Below are positions 48,261 to 59,400 of a DNA stretch of 64,000 bases, one piece after another. The DNA lies in the NCBI RefSeq assembly GCF_958298935.1, contig NC_084929.1, forward strand, positions 28,647,501 to 28,711,500, in the 5' to 3' direction. The first letter of the stretch is position 1. The number at the start of each line of letters is the position of its first letter. The position numbers and the translations under genes are program-made. The notes below the pieces were generated by a model. That model worked only from the letters and a program-made list of their open reading frames with translations, did not search any database and was not told the origin of the DNA. Origin of the DNA: Phragmites australis (taxonomy: Eukaryota > Streptophyta > Magnoliopsida > Poales > Poaceae).

Positions 48261-49305
48261 AGAGCACCAATTTCCAGAAAGGAGAAGCTCATGTCGGGCC
48301 TAGATCGCTCGAGTCTATCAGTAGCTAGGCATCGTCAATCACCGGATGCTATTCCTGTTCCTAATTTCATACAGTGACAGATCTAAAACAAAAATAACTA
48401 GATGTCTCATTTATTAATCTAGATATTTAAATATTTCATTTATTAAGCTAGAGGGTGTCCTATAAACTTGATATATACGATAGATCATAAAAAACAAAAA
48501 ATCACCCGGTATTCTCTGCACCCAAGCCTCAACATCGGTCCGCCCCTAGTTCCATCGAACCGTCGAACGCTCTGGGCTCTTCTGGAGACCTGAGGTCTAG
48601 CTTAATCGAATCGAACGGACTAGATTGTCGTGGTGGGGTTCAACGTCTGAGAAGGAAAGCCTAAGACTACTCTCAATAGGAGATTTTATATTTGTGTTTT
48701 TAAGAGTGCCACGTAAATAAGAGTGTATTTAGTTGATGGTTAAAATAGTATTCTACAATGCAACATTTAATTTTGTTGTGTCATATGCAACCCATGCAAG
48801 AGAATAATTATTTTGGAAAGAGTGTTCAGATGGTTTCATCTAGATGAAGCCTCTTTCTTCTCCCTCTTCATTACTTCTTTACCACATCAAAAATGCTAAC
48901 ATGTCCTTCTGTTTATTGAGAATGAAACTTCCATTCGGAGTAGTCTAAATGGACGTGACCGTAGCTTTGATTCTTTTCTTGAGCGCTTTCTGGTAGTTTC
49001 TGGCTGAAGAGTCGGCCACCTATTAATGGTGCTCCTACTCTGCATATCCTTTGCTTGAGCTTGCTGACTGCTTCCAAAGGTAACTCTCGTTCGATCCTCG
49101 CCTCACCTTCGATCACCAGGTACACGATCTCCTACCATCCTACAGTAATGTAGAAATTAGTAATCCTCTTTGTATTGTTTTTGCAACACAGACAGCTTCT
49201 TGTGATTACAGTGTACATACATCTGGTAACAGCAGGGACTGACCATTGTTGTTCGTCAGTGCTCTCGTGGTGCAGCTGCTGTGACTTTTGTGTAAGAGGG
49301 AGAGG
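48261..49305. other. intergenic DNA and COX7a promoter
   Basis: No further gene. A segment at 48640-48905 (ggagattttatatttgtg...) looks like a degraded MITE. The last few hundred bases should hold the promoter and 5' leader of the COX7a gene. Confidence 0.45.
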
Positions 49306-49677
49306 ATGTCTCCTCTGGCGCCGTCGTCGGAGCCGGAGCCGCCGTTCCGGCCGAGGGAGAAGATCGTGGAGAAGCAGAGGTACTTCCAGAGCGTCCACAA
49401 GCCGACGTACCTCAAGGGCCGCTACGACGTGGTCACCTCCGTCGCCATCCCGCTCGCCCTGGCCGTCTCCAGCATGTTCCTCGTCGTAAGCACGCAGCTT
49501 ATGCTTATCCATCCCAATGTCCTCCTTACTCTTAACCTCGCCTCAAGTCAATGCAGTGCAGTGCGTGCTCTGCAGAGTTGGTAGCTAGGCGCTCGTGCTG
49601 ACTGCTGATTGATCGGTGTGGTGATGCAGGGGCGCGGGATCTACAACATGTCCCACGGCATAGGGAAGAAGGAGTGA
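49306..49677 (+). CDS. cytochrome c oxidase subunit 7a-like protein (75 aa, 2 exons)
   Basis: A small nuclear-encoded protein of mitochondrial complex IV. Exons 49306-49485 and 49630-49677 are joined by a GT-AG intron in phase 0. Key features are a conserved PFRPREKIVEKQRYFQS segment (residues 13-29), HKPTYLKG, one membrane helix at about 44-62 and a C-terminus reading IYNMSHGIGKKE. Length and pattern match plant COX7a-like proteins. The methionine at 49306 gives the family's usual length. The gene is convergent with the PP2C gene, whose stop codon lies about 520 bp away. Confidence 0.93.
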
Positions 49678-50196
49678 GCAATCATACAAGGGCAGGCTGT
49701 TGCCCTTCTCTGGCTATGTGGACTGTGGTCTTGCTTTGCCTACGCGTCTACTGTAACACAATTCGAGTAATCGAGTGTGGTTTGGAAAATCCCAGTGTGT
49801 CAGGCACTTGAGCCCGTGTGTGTATGCGCAGTAGTGTAGGCATGTCGGATTACGATAGAAGAGCGTTGTCTGATACGTACACCCAATCATCCTAAAGCTG
49901 GTAGCATCAGTCACCGATCATTCTTTCGCCATGGTTTTGCTCATGTCCCCAGGGCAGATTCCACATGCACAGAGAGCATCAGATGTTCTGCATCTGCCTG
50001 ACATTATTCAGTTTGTTGATCGCGATGAACCCATGTTCTTCCACCAGTCCGACGAGACACTTCGTAGTACTAATCTATCAAAATACTGAAGATTTAGCAC
50101 GGGATCAGAGAATTAGGATATTGATTATTAATCCATCGTGAGATAGTAGCAAAGCAGAAGAGGCGAGGTGGCATAGAATCGTGCCCCAAGAATTAA
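49678..50196. other. convergent 3' region of COX7a and PP2C
   Basis: Holds the 3' untranslated regions of both genes. No additional feature is seen. Confidence 0.5.
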
Positions 50197-51684
50197 TCAG
50201 GATCCCAGCCGGAGATCGACGACGACGACGCTGACGTTGTCCGAGCTCCGGCGCGCGAGCGCGAGCTTCGCGAGCAGCAGGGCCGCGTCGGAGCACGCCC
50301 TGTCGGAATCGGCCTTGTCCACTCCCTTGATCACCACCGCCGCGCCACCGCCCCGACCGGCGGCGGGGGACGGGAGCACGCCGTTCGGCCGTGCGCCCGA
50401 CGACGGCGGGCCGTTGCTCCGGAAGCACGCCCTGACGACCTCGCACGCCATCTCGTTGGTCACCACGTCCCACAGCCCGTCGCTCGCCAGGATCAGGCAT
50501 TCGTCGTCGTCGGTGCGCTCCGTCACCGTCACCTCCGGCTCCGACGTCACGAACGGCTTCAGGTAGCCGTCCCCTGCGCGCGCGAACAGTTCAGATTAAG
50601 CACCGGGCCCGAATGGCCAAAATACATTCTTGACGATGGATTGGAACACTTCGAACTAATGCGCGTGCCGCTCACCAATGGCTCGAGACATAGCGAGGAC
50701 ACCGAGCACCCTGGCGCCGTCCCAGTAGATGACGCGGGCGCCCGCCGCCTGGACACGCTCTAGCTCATCGGGCCGGTCAGGCTGAAGCAAACGGGTAAAG
50801 TAAGAACACGAAAAAAACAGGCCAGAAAGGCGGTGACGGCTTGACCGGTGAGATGGCAAGCGTGCGCCTGTGCATGCAAACTTACTTTGTGGTCGACGGA
50901 GAGGGGGACGGGGACGCCGCCGCGAGAGAGGACCGCGCGAGAGTCGCCGGCGTTGGCGACGACTACGCGGGTGGGGCCGACGACCGCGACCACGGCTGTT
51001 GAGCCCACGTGGTCGCACCGCGCCGGCGTCTGCAACTCACAGCGGCAGGCGGGGTCATCACCGTTGCGGCTCGCGGCCCAGCTCGAAGCCTCACCATCCA
51101 TCCTCGCGAACCCCTTTTCCATCACCTCCTTCCACGCCGCGGCCCCCTTGCCGGAGCCCGCCTTCTTGTACTCGTCCGCGACCAACTCGTGCATCCTGTC
51201 CTGGCACATCCTGGCCACCTGACGGGACAAGAACACCACCCGCTCAGCATAACTTGACGCGCATTCGCGGGATCGCTCGTAGCTTATTTGCACGACGTGT
51301 GCACGGCACGCGTACATGGGAGCAACCGTGGCCGTCAAAGACGCCGAAGAAATGGTGCTTGCCGGAGGAGGAGGAGGAACCGGGCAGGAAGTCTGGCCTG
51401 ATGGACACTGCGTCCTCCATCTCGCGCCGGAGGCCGCAGACGGAGGTGACGCCATACCTCGGCCACCACCTCGACGCAAACCCCGCTCCGGGCCTCGGAC
51501 GCCCGGGAGCCGCGCACGCCAACCTCCGCCGCTTGCCGCCGCGCGCTCCGCCCTGGTCCGCAGCCGCCGTGGAGCGGAATGCCCCGGCCTCGGCCATTTC
51601 CACCCTAGAGCGACGCCTGGCGAGCGCAGCTGTTGGGGCCGATTCCGGCGCCGACTTGGCCTCCTCGGAGCAGATTTCTGCCAT
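50197..51684 (-). CDS. protein phosphatase 2C, clade A (ABA co-receptor type), 394 aa
   Basis: Clade A PP2Cs dephosphorylate SnRK2 kinases and are inhibited by ABA-bound PYR/PYL receptors, acting in nucleus and cytosol. Exons: 51684-51316, 51218-50886, 50781-50676, 50573-50197; all junctions are GT-AG and in frame. The N-terminal 75 residues are variable and basic (GKRRRLA, a possible nuclear signal). The phosphatase domain begins at [15 protein letters not shown] (77-91). Metal-site residues are present: DGHG at 117-120, ASDGLWDV with D301, and DN at 381-382. [10 protein letters not shown] occupies 214-223. The tryptophan that contacts the ABA receptor gate is conserved as W254 (RVIYWDG), followed by [11 protein letters not shown]. 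The start at 51684 opens with MAEIC, a usual beginning of the grass members. Confidence 0.95.
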
Positions 51685-52034
51685 GCGCGTCAGGCGCGCA
51701 AAAGCGGGGCGATCGGCTCCCGTTACCTACGCACGCACGAACGTACGCAAGGACGAGGCGCAATGCCACCGCAACGACGCGCGCAAGATTTCTGTCGCGC
51801 CTCCTCGCGTTAAGCCACCCGCGTCGCCACCGCCGTCGCCGTCGCTGTCGGGGAACCCGAGCAACCAACCGTGCGGCTGAAACGAGATGCGTGAGCCTCC
51901 GAGCGCGAGCCGAACCGCGACGAGATTGGGCAATAAGAATGCCGTGCCGTGCTCCCTCTCTCTCGGCGCGCGCGGGAGGACCGGAGGAGGAGCCATCAGT
52001 TCGGGGGTGCCAGCGTGCCGCCCGTCCCAGCCCT

Positions 52035-52177
52035 ACACGTGGAGGAGACAGGACGCCGGCTATTGCAGGGGCCCCCACCTGTCGGTTGATTACGCGCGGC
52101 TTGGGGTGCCTGTAACTATGTGGGACCGGGGATATGCGTGGCGGCGTGGTGTTACGGGCGTGGGGCCCACCACGTGG
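52035..52177. promoter_or_regulatory. ABRE/G-box elements upstream of the PP2C gene
   Basis: ACACGTGG at 52035-52042 and the palindromic CCACGTGG at 52170-52177 lie about 350 and 490 bp upstream of the PP2C start codon. Both contain the ACGTG core bound by ABF/ABI5-type bZIP factors. Clade A PP2C genes are commonly induced by ABA as a feedback, so the sites fit, though short motifs also occur by chance in GC-rich DNA. Confidence 0.55.
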
Positions 52178-52242
52178 TGTGCCCGATGGGCTTCCGGAAA
52201 ATATCGCGGATACCTCGCTGTCGTGTGGGCCCGAACAACTAA

Positions 52243-52466
52243 TATTGCCTTCATTTTCGTTTACATGTCATTAAAAATTTACTGTAGTAATTTTGACGGT
52301 ATGGTTTTTTAAAAAACATTTACATATAGAATACTAATAAAGCATATTTCGAGGAATCTAATGATACGAAAGTTTTAGTATATATAAACTTTTCGTAGAA
52401 AAAAATATAAGATCAAAATTACTACAGTAAATTATTAATAACAAATAAATGAAAACAAAGGTAATA
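52243..52466. mobile_element. Tourist-type MITE (224 bp) with TAA target duplication
   Basis: The element begins TATTGCCTTCATTTTCGTTTA and its right end read inwards is TATTACCTTTGTTTTCATTTA. TAA stands on both sides (52240-52242, 52467-52469). Subterminal regions are also inverted (tttactgtagtaattttga against tcaaaattactacagtaaa). The size and the 3-bp TAA duplication fit a PIF/Harbinger-derived Tourist element. It sits about 560 bp upstream of the PP2C start codon. Confidence 0.88.
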
Positions 52467-52469
52467 TAA

Positions 52470-54260
52470 CGTGAGAGTTTCGTTGTGCGTCCTCCCTTTG
52501 ATCCCGCGTTTTGTTGCGCCAGCGTCGCTCCCTCCCACGTCTTGTCTACCAAAAATCCAGAACTGGCCCGTCGACCCAAAAAACAGCTCAAGCTTCCACG
52601 TCACCAAATCCCTCATCGACGCAAATCCCACCCTGCACCATGCGCCGCCGCACGCCCCCACCCCCCCCCCCAACTTGCCCCACACGCCACACACCGGCCT
52701 GAACCCCACCACGCCCTGCCGGCCTCCTTTCTTGCCGGATGGCGCCGCATACCCGTTGTGCCATACGTGTGTCGGAACCCCACCACGGCCTGCCCCCCAC
52801 CACCGCACCGCTTCCCTGCTGTGTCCACACGCTCGCAATCTCCTTGCTTCATCGCCCTCTACATCCCCGAACTCAACGCCGGTGCGCTGCTTCGTCGACC
52901 TCCGCATCCCCGAACCCGACACCGGTGCGCGCCATCGATGTTGAAGTCATCGTTGGTCAATAACCGCCATGACTGAGACACGTTCAGCTCCCACCTCGAC
53001 TGCATATTTATGGCAACCGTTGCCACAGTGGTTATGTGCTCACCCATACAAAAAGGTGCGAGCTCTCTTTGCTACTCGTATTCTTCTCGTTGCACCCTCT
53101 GCTCCTCCTCCTTAGTTTCTCCTACATGCAGTACTGGTCGGGAAGGGGAGGCTGACGAGGAGGATTACAAGAGGATTACAGAGGAGTCGGTGCCGAGCTA
53201 GGAGCTGAGGAAGCGGAGCGAGCTAGGAGGAGGAGGAGAGAGGTGTCGTCGTCGAGCTCAAAGAGTTCGTTCCTAGCTGCCTTGCTGCCCGTGTAGCTCA
53301 CAGTTCTTCTGTAAAACAGTAAGCTTGGTGCTGTGGGCTGCTTCTGTATGGCATCAAAGTTTGAATTGGTAGAATGCATGCTTCATAGATAATTTGTTTG
53401 TTTCCAGATTCAAACTTCAACTCTTATGTTTGTAAGTTTATTTACCTGATCGGCAGACTCCCACTATTGCTCTGCAGTCAGCATTCATTGTATATTAGGA
53501 AGATTTTCCATCTACTTTGTCTATCAATATTTGTGCTAAAGTTGGCTAGCAATTAGAAATTCGTTGATATTACAATTCAATCAAAATCTGGCCGTTGTCA
53601 GTCAATTGAAGAATACAAGTGCTAAAAAAACCACAAAATGGTAATAAAAAATATGTTCATAGATAAACGTGAATACAATATTTTCTTTTCTCATAACTTA
53701 TAACACCATTGAGTTCAAATTTGTTTGTTCTGAATGCTAGACTCATGTTACAGACCATGGTCATGCTGAGACATGGAAGCAGTGGACAGATAGATAGAGG
53801 TTCAAAGTTAGTCTTCTTGAGTCCGAGCATTAGAAGCGTGAAACTTGAGGAGTTAACCATCTCCAGCTTCACTATCGTCAGTGTTGCCTACAAAGGTTGC
53901 ATACGCGTTATAAGTTATGCTTATAACTGAAAGTCTGAAACTATCTAGAGTCTCTCACCATATGCTTGTTTAGAGTTTTCGACAACAAACTGAATATCCA
54001 GTGGTGAACAGTGTGCTCACCACGATAGCTTCCATGAAACCTGAATTATAGTTTGTTTAAGATAGGGCTCCCTTTAAGATATCAGCACATAAGATGGCTC
54101 CCTTGCATTGCCTTGAAGGCTTTGCCTAAAAAAAGATACTAGAGGTCTACAAAGAGTGTACCCATTGTTGAAAGCTCCCACACAAGAGGGGGGGGGGTGT
54201 CTCGGGAAGGGAATTTCTAGGTAGCTTTACCCTTGCTTATTTTGCAAGTAAGCTGATTTG
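52470..54260. other. unassigned; C-rich block then AT-rich DNA
   Basis: 52480-52980 is pyrimidine-rich and stays open in several frames as Pro-rich peptides with no recognisable domain. 53000-54260 is AT-rich. A run of about 10 G at 54188-54197 is noted. No gene is supported. Confidence 0.45.
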
Positions 54261-54906
54261 ACCTCATGACCTCCAGGACATAAGACCAACCCCAACGGGT
54301 TCCTGTCCCGGGCCGCATTCCCTTCGCGATGGGAAAACGACCTCGACGGGAACGAAAATCGCCACCCAACACTTTCCCTTCCTGAAACGAAAATCGCCGC
54401 CCAACACTTTCCCGTCGCGGCGCGGCGCGGGACGGGAAAGGAGAGAGGTTCCCACGGCCCTTTCCCTTCGCGGAGAACTCGAGCAGGGAAGAGTCCGGAC
54501 ATTGGCCTCGCGCGCTCGGGCGGAAGACGCGGAGATGAGGGGCGGCGCCGGTGTGACCCAGGATGGGGGCAACGGAAGGGAGGCGGCGAGGGGTTCTGGG
54601 TCCCGGAGGGAAGATCCAGCTCGTGTGGAGGGAAGTGGTGACTTGCCCAGAGGCAGCGCGCTGGCGACGACTACAAGCAACGGAAGGTACAACTTTGTCC
54701 CCATCTCCTTGATGGAGGTGGAAACATGGATCTGGTGAAAGGTGGGGGGAGGGGCGGCCTTTTGTTCGGGTTTAGGGGAGGCTGAGCATCGGCGGCGGTG
54801 GTGGGAGGGGGTAGGGGAGGGGGGTCACGAGCCGAGGGCTGCGCTGGCATTGTCGTCGTCCTGGATTTGGCATCCGGCTCATGGAATCCCCTGCTCCATG
54901 TTGTAG

Positions 54907-55182
54907 ATGGACGCTGCAGCTCTTGCTGCGCTTGTGTCGATGATGCAGGACCATGTGCAGGAGGCCGCTGCCGCGTTGAAGAAGCTTGCGAATGACAACT
55001 TGAGTCCCGAGAGCACCCCGGCCGCTGTGGACCTGAACATGGCGCTGCTAGAGGTCGACGCCATTGCGGCCGATTTGGGTCAGCTTGTTTTCCAAGTGGA
55101 GGATGCACTGGGCGGTTCGGTCGTGTTGATCCCTACTGATTTGCCAGATAGTAGCAGCCTGGCGATTGAAGACGAAGCATGA
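54907..55182 (+). CDS. hypothetical 91-aa protein
   Basis: An uninterrupted frame begins MDAAALAALVSMMQDHVQEA, is Ala/Leu-rich and helical over its first 70 residues, and has an acidic end. No family is recognised. It lies 1 kb upstream of the Harbinger Myb-like frame on the same strand and could be a 5' exon or accessory frame of that element, or a captured fragment. It is preceded by tgttgtag, which would also serve as a splice acceptor. Confidence 0.35.
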   Translation: MDAAALAALVSMMQDHVQEAAAALKKLANDNLSPESTPAAVDLNMALLEVDAIAADLGQLVFQVEDALGGSVVLIPTDLPDSSSLAIEDEA

Positions 55183-56160
55183 GGATCCATGAATAATGAC
55201 GGAGACGACGTCCTCCTTTCTGAATGGAGCACGGATGAGGTTCTGTGTTCCAGTACGGAGGATGCCGTCTCAGTTGAATCGGATCGTTCCTGGAGGCTAT
55301 AATCGGGTTTAGTGTTTGGTTTCAGAAGTGTGACTTGGTTTTAGTGGAGTTGTTCATGTTTGCTTTGTTGGGAGTGCACCTGTGGTGTGAAAGGTTGTTG
55401 ATTAGTTGAGAGCAGGCACTATCATAATGTTTTAGGTCATGCTTGTATGATTTCATTTGTTGATGTAGTCAGTTTGCGCTGTATGAGGTGCTATAGTTTT
55501 CAATGTATGAATGAAGAAGCTTCCTGCACCGTTTGAACTATGAAATGGGCATTGTTAAGATGTTGTCATGTGCTACAAATATCATTTGAGCATTGGTTTT
55601 GTTTTTCTCAAGAGTCCTGAGAACCTAAAGTGGGCAAAGGTTGTGAAGTTGTCATGCGCTGAAAACATGAATCGGGCATTGATTTTGATTTTGTCATGGC
55701 CTTGAGAACCTAAACTGGGCATTGGTATTTTTGTTCTCTTGTGCTGAAAACATCAATTGGGCATGAGTTTTGATTTTGTCATGGGCTAAAAACCAAAACT
55801 GGCCATTGGTTATTATGTTCTCATGTGTTAAAACTATGAACTGTGCATTGGTTCTGATTGTGTTGTGTCCTAAAAATTGTTAGCTGGTCATTGGTTATGA
55901 TGTTGTCATGTGCTCAAAACATCAATTGGGCATTGGTAAATAAGATGTAGTAATTGGTTGAGAGTTGACACTGAAATGCACTTCTGTTTTGCTACTTTGG
56001 TGCATTGGTTTGTAGTTATTATTACCATGCAAGAAATTGAGATCTTGTGTGCCGTCCAATATAACTTTGCTTACATGATGTTGTCGATGTTTTGTTCTAC
56101 GCTTTTGGCTGTAATATCCAAAACTACTGATGCATGCTGTAAATGATTTGAAGGGGCGCT

Positions 56161-57288
56161 ATGGATCCATTTTATGAGAGTATGCTCCAGGATGGTTTCG
56201 ATCGGATGACTTGGTCGGGCCAAGAGATGGGGGCCCAGGGTACCTCATCTGCGGTACCGCCAGCAAACTTGTCACAGTTCGATGTTTCAGACAGTCCTAT
56301 TGCACATGAGGAGATGGGGCAATTCAGCTTGGGCAGCGACGAGAAGGGTAGGAAGAAGGTAACATCGAAGAAGAAGAAGAAGAAGGTGGAGCCAAAGACT
56401 AACCGAACAAAGTGGACAGACGAAGAGGATGAGCTGCTCGTATCGGCACGGTTAAACGTCAGCCAGGATCCTGTGGTTGGTATAGATCAGTCCAAGGGGA
56501 CGTATTGGGGGAAGGATCGCCAAATACTTCAACACATATAAGAAGCCAACCATTATGACTAGGTCCGACAAGGCTTTGATCAACCACGTGAAGCTCATCA
56601 CGGACGCAGTTAGCAAGTTCGCGGTGCATGTAAGGAAGGTTGAGCAGCTGAATCCTAGCGGGACCAACGAGCGTGACAAGGTAACCATTTAAGATGCTGA
56701 GCTTTTGTTGTCAATATACCTGGAACATGCAAGAATAGCAACCCATTCATTCTTTTGGCAGATGGCTTGAGCTTGCACGGCATATAAGGGCATTGAGGGG
56801 AAGCCTTTTGCATACACGCACTGTTGGGTCATGCTTACCGACCACCTGAAATGGCATGCCCATGAGTCCGCGAAGGCACAAAAGTTGCAGGATGTGGTGG
56901 ATGCACAATCGAGCCAAGCTACATGCAATGAAGTGGCGAATGACGCGGCCTCTAACGCTTCGACAGAGCTTCCTCGGCCTATTGGATGGGACGCAACTAA
57001 AGCGGCCCGTGCACGCAAATCTCCTTCCACTACATCATTGGCAACCGTCTCTGGTGGTATGTATGAAAGGCACCTAGTTGTCCTTACCGAACAAAGAAGG
57101 TTATGGTCAAGTTGAAGAAGGAGCAGATCCAGGTAATGCGCCTACAAGCATCTGTCCGAGTTAATGATCAAGACGAATGTATAATGAAGGTCGACTTGGA
57201 CACTGTTAGTGGTCCCCTACGAGAGTATTACAGGAAGAGGCAAGAAGATATCCTGGCAAGGTGGAAGCTCGTAGAGGAGACCCCGTAG
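56161..57288 (+). pseudogene. Harbinger-associated Myb-like/NAM-associated protein (ORF1), frameshifted
   Basis: The accessory DNA-binding protein of PIF/Harbinger elements. It starts MDPFYESMLQDGFDRM, with a Lys-rich stretch at about residues 64-76 and a Myb-like helix region (RTKWTDEEDELLVSARLNVS). Near 56513 one extra base shifts the frame, so the expected KYFNTYKKP reads out of phase. The following exon ends at NPSGTNERDK before a GT at 56679. A further exon contains a stop near 56767, then YKGIEGKPFAYTHCWVMLTD; the C-terminus (MKVDLDTVSGPLREYYRKRQ) stops at 57288. Confidence 0.78.
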
Positions 57289-57816
57289 GCGGCCGTGTTT
57301 CTGTTCTCTGCTATTTGGTGATGTTCTTGTATTGGCTATTTCATGTCATCCCAGCTTTGATGCCCTACTTCACTCTGATGTCCAAGCCGACTTGGCGAAC
57401 ACTTAGGTGTACTGGGACTTTGGTGCCGTGGCAAACTTTGTTACTCTATGAGCAATGTGAACAACACTTGATGCCCTGCTTATTTGGTTGTCCTGGGACG
57501 TTGTTGTCCTGGCAAACTTGGTTACTCTTTGTTCAATATGAACAATATGTGGCACTACATACTATTCTACTATTGTTTTTGAATCATCACGGATTGTTAG
57601 TTATCGAATGCACTGGACTTTAATTCATCCATGAACATCACAACACTTGGTTACAAACACGGCTCACAAGCACTCACAACACTAGGTGCACAATAACGAT
57701 ACAAAATATGCTTTGTACCACAATAGAAACGGTACCTTAGTAGAACATAAAACAACATACATGCCGCACTACTTCACAATGGATGACGAAACGACTCCAG
57801 AGGTGCTCTCATAGTT

Positions 57817-59167
57817 CTATTGTGCTCCATGAAGACTCCAAAGGTGCTCCACCAGGTCTTCACGCAATTGGTGGTGCAATGCACGGTTCCTGATGGTTTC
57901 AATGGCTTCGACGTAATGCATGAGTGCTTGGTCTGGATCTCGATGCACTGTCGCTTTCTCGCCCATATAGTTGAACACCTCCTCCTAAGTGGCGCCTCCC
58001 TTTTCGTCCTCAATTATCATGTTGTGCATTATGACACATGCGGTCATTATGTTCTGCAGCGTGCTTTGATCCCAAACTCTAGCTGGTCCGCGAATTATGG
58101 CAAACCTCAACTGCAGGACACCAAATGCACGTTCCACATCTTTCCGGACTGCTGCTTGCATGGTGGAGAAATGCACGCTCTTGTTGCCTCTTGGTGCTGA
58201 AATTGGCTTCACTATTGTTGCTCATTCGGGGTAAATTCTGCCCCCTAGGTAGTACCCTATGTCATACATGTTACCGTTAACGGTATATGACACGTTTGGC
58301 ACAGTCCCGTCGGTGAACCTGCTGAAAATGTTAGAGCGGTGAAAAACATTTATATCGTTCAGACTACCAGGCATTCCAAAGAAAACATGCCATGTCCATA
58401 GATCATATGACGCAACCGCCTCCAAAAATATGGATGGCTTGCGAGTATGGCCGGTATAAGCGCCATGCCACGCTTTCGGATAGTTTTTCCATACCCAATG
58501 CATGTAGTCGATGCTCCCAAGCATCCCGAGGAACCCTCTCCGCTCGCCTTCGGCCAAGAGTCAAGCGGTATCTTCTGCAGTGGGAGCACGGAGGTATTCA
58601 TCAGAGAAAAGCAAGACAATAGCGTGGACAAACTTCCTCAAGGCCAGCATCGCTGTGCTACCCCCGATCGGCACATACTCATTCACTGCGTTTAAACTGA
58701 CTCCGTACGCTAGTTGGCGGATGGCTGCAGTCATTTTTTGTAGGGGGCTTAGGCCGAGCTTCCCGGTTGCATCCCTCTTTTGCCGAAACCATAGGTCATG
58801 CTGCTCTACAGCAGTGGCAATTCTCAAGAACAATGGACGACTCATCCGAAACCTGATAGGGTGAACAATCGTTATTACGGGTCGCTACCTACATATGTGG
58901 TGCATATCGAAGATCGTCTTACCTACGACGAAACAATGTATCACCATACACTGGATTATTGGCGAAGTAGTCCCTGAACAGCCTAGCAGCACCTTCCTGA
59001 TGCCCACGGTCTATGACCGCATGGCCCGGGACGGAGCCACACTGCCGGCTTCGACCCTGCGATGCAGCCTGTTCCTCCTTGATGGCGACCGGCAAAAGCA
59101 ATTCATCCTCTTTGTCGCTCGAGTCCGACAAGAACATTAGCATACCTTCAGAATCTGATAAGCTCAT
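57817..59167 (-). pseudogene. PIF/Harbinger DDE transposase with three nonsense codons
   Basis: The reading frame starts MSLSDSEGMLMFLSDSSD at 59167. An intron (about 58919-58855) joins FANNPVYGDTLFRRR to FRMSRPLFLRIATAVEQHD. The catalytic motifs are present: GSIDYMHW, GSLNDINVFHRS and RKDVERAFGVLQ, giving the D, D and E of the DDE_Tnp_4 fold. Nonsense codons occur at three places: TGA after APTAEDTA (58561-58563), TGA after GGRIYPE (about 58222) and TAG after EDEKGGAT (about 57985). The natural end is at 57817 after LWSLHGAQ. Apart from the stops the frame is almost continuous, so inactivation is fairly recent. Confidence 0.88.
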
Positions 59168-59400
59168 TGTGTAAATGCAAGATAGAGAATAATTTGTGCC
59201 TCTCACATATGGCGTCCGACCCTTTTTATAGGGACTCTAATCTTCTCATGGAAGCCACGTTACACTGTGAGGGAAAACACGTTACACTGTATAAGAGCTT
59301 CAACATGCAATGGGAGAAATTATTTTGTAAACGCTTAAAATTTTTGACAAGTCTAAGAGCCACTTAAGCATCGGCTAGGCCACAATGCAGACTTCTAGCA

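Larger units (their letters stand above)
54261..59400. mobile_element. decayed PIF/Harbinger-type transposon (approximate limits)
   Basis: Two convergent gene relics define it: a Myb-like/NAM-associated protein on the plus strand (56161-57288) and a DDE transposase on the minus strand (57817-59167). This convergent two-gene layout is characteristic of PIF/Harbinger and Pong elements. I could not identify matching terminal inverted repeats, so the outer limits are rough guesses from the change in base composition near 54.26 kb and 59.4 kb. Confidence 0.6.

Noticed and set aside
50870..51880. A 336-codon plus-strand frame
   Set aside because: It lies antisense to the PP2C exons and exists only because that gene is very GC-rich; its peptide is Arg/Pro/Ser-rich with no domain.
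52422..52976. Pro-rich and Gly-rich frames of 160 codons on both strands
   Set aside because: All come from one pyrimidine-rich block overlapping the end of the Tourist MITE; no domain or splice structure supports a gene.
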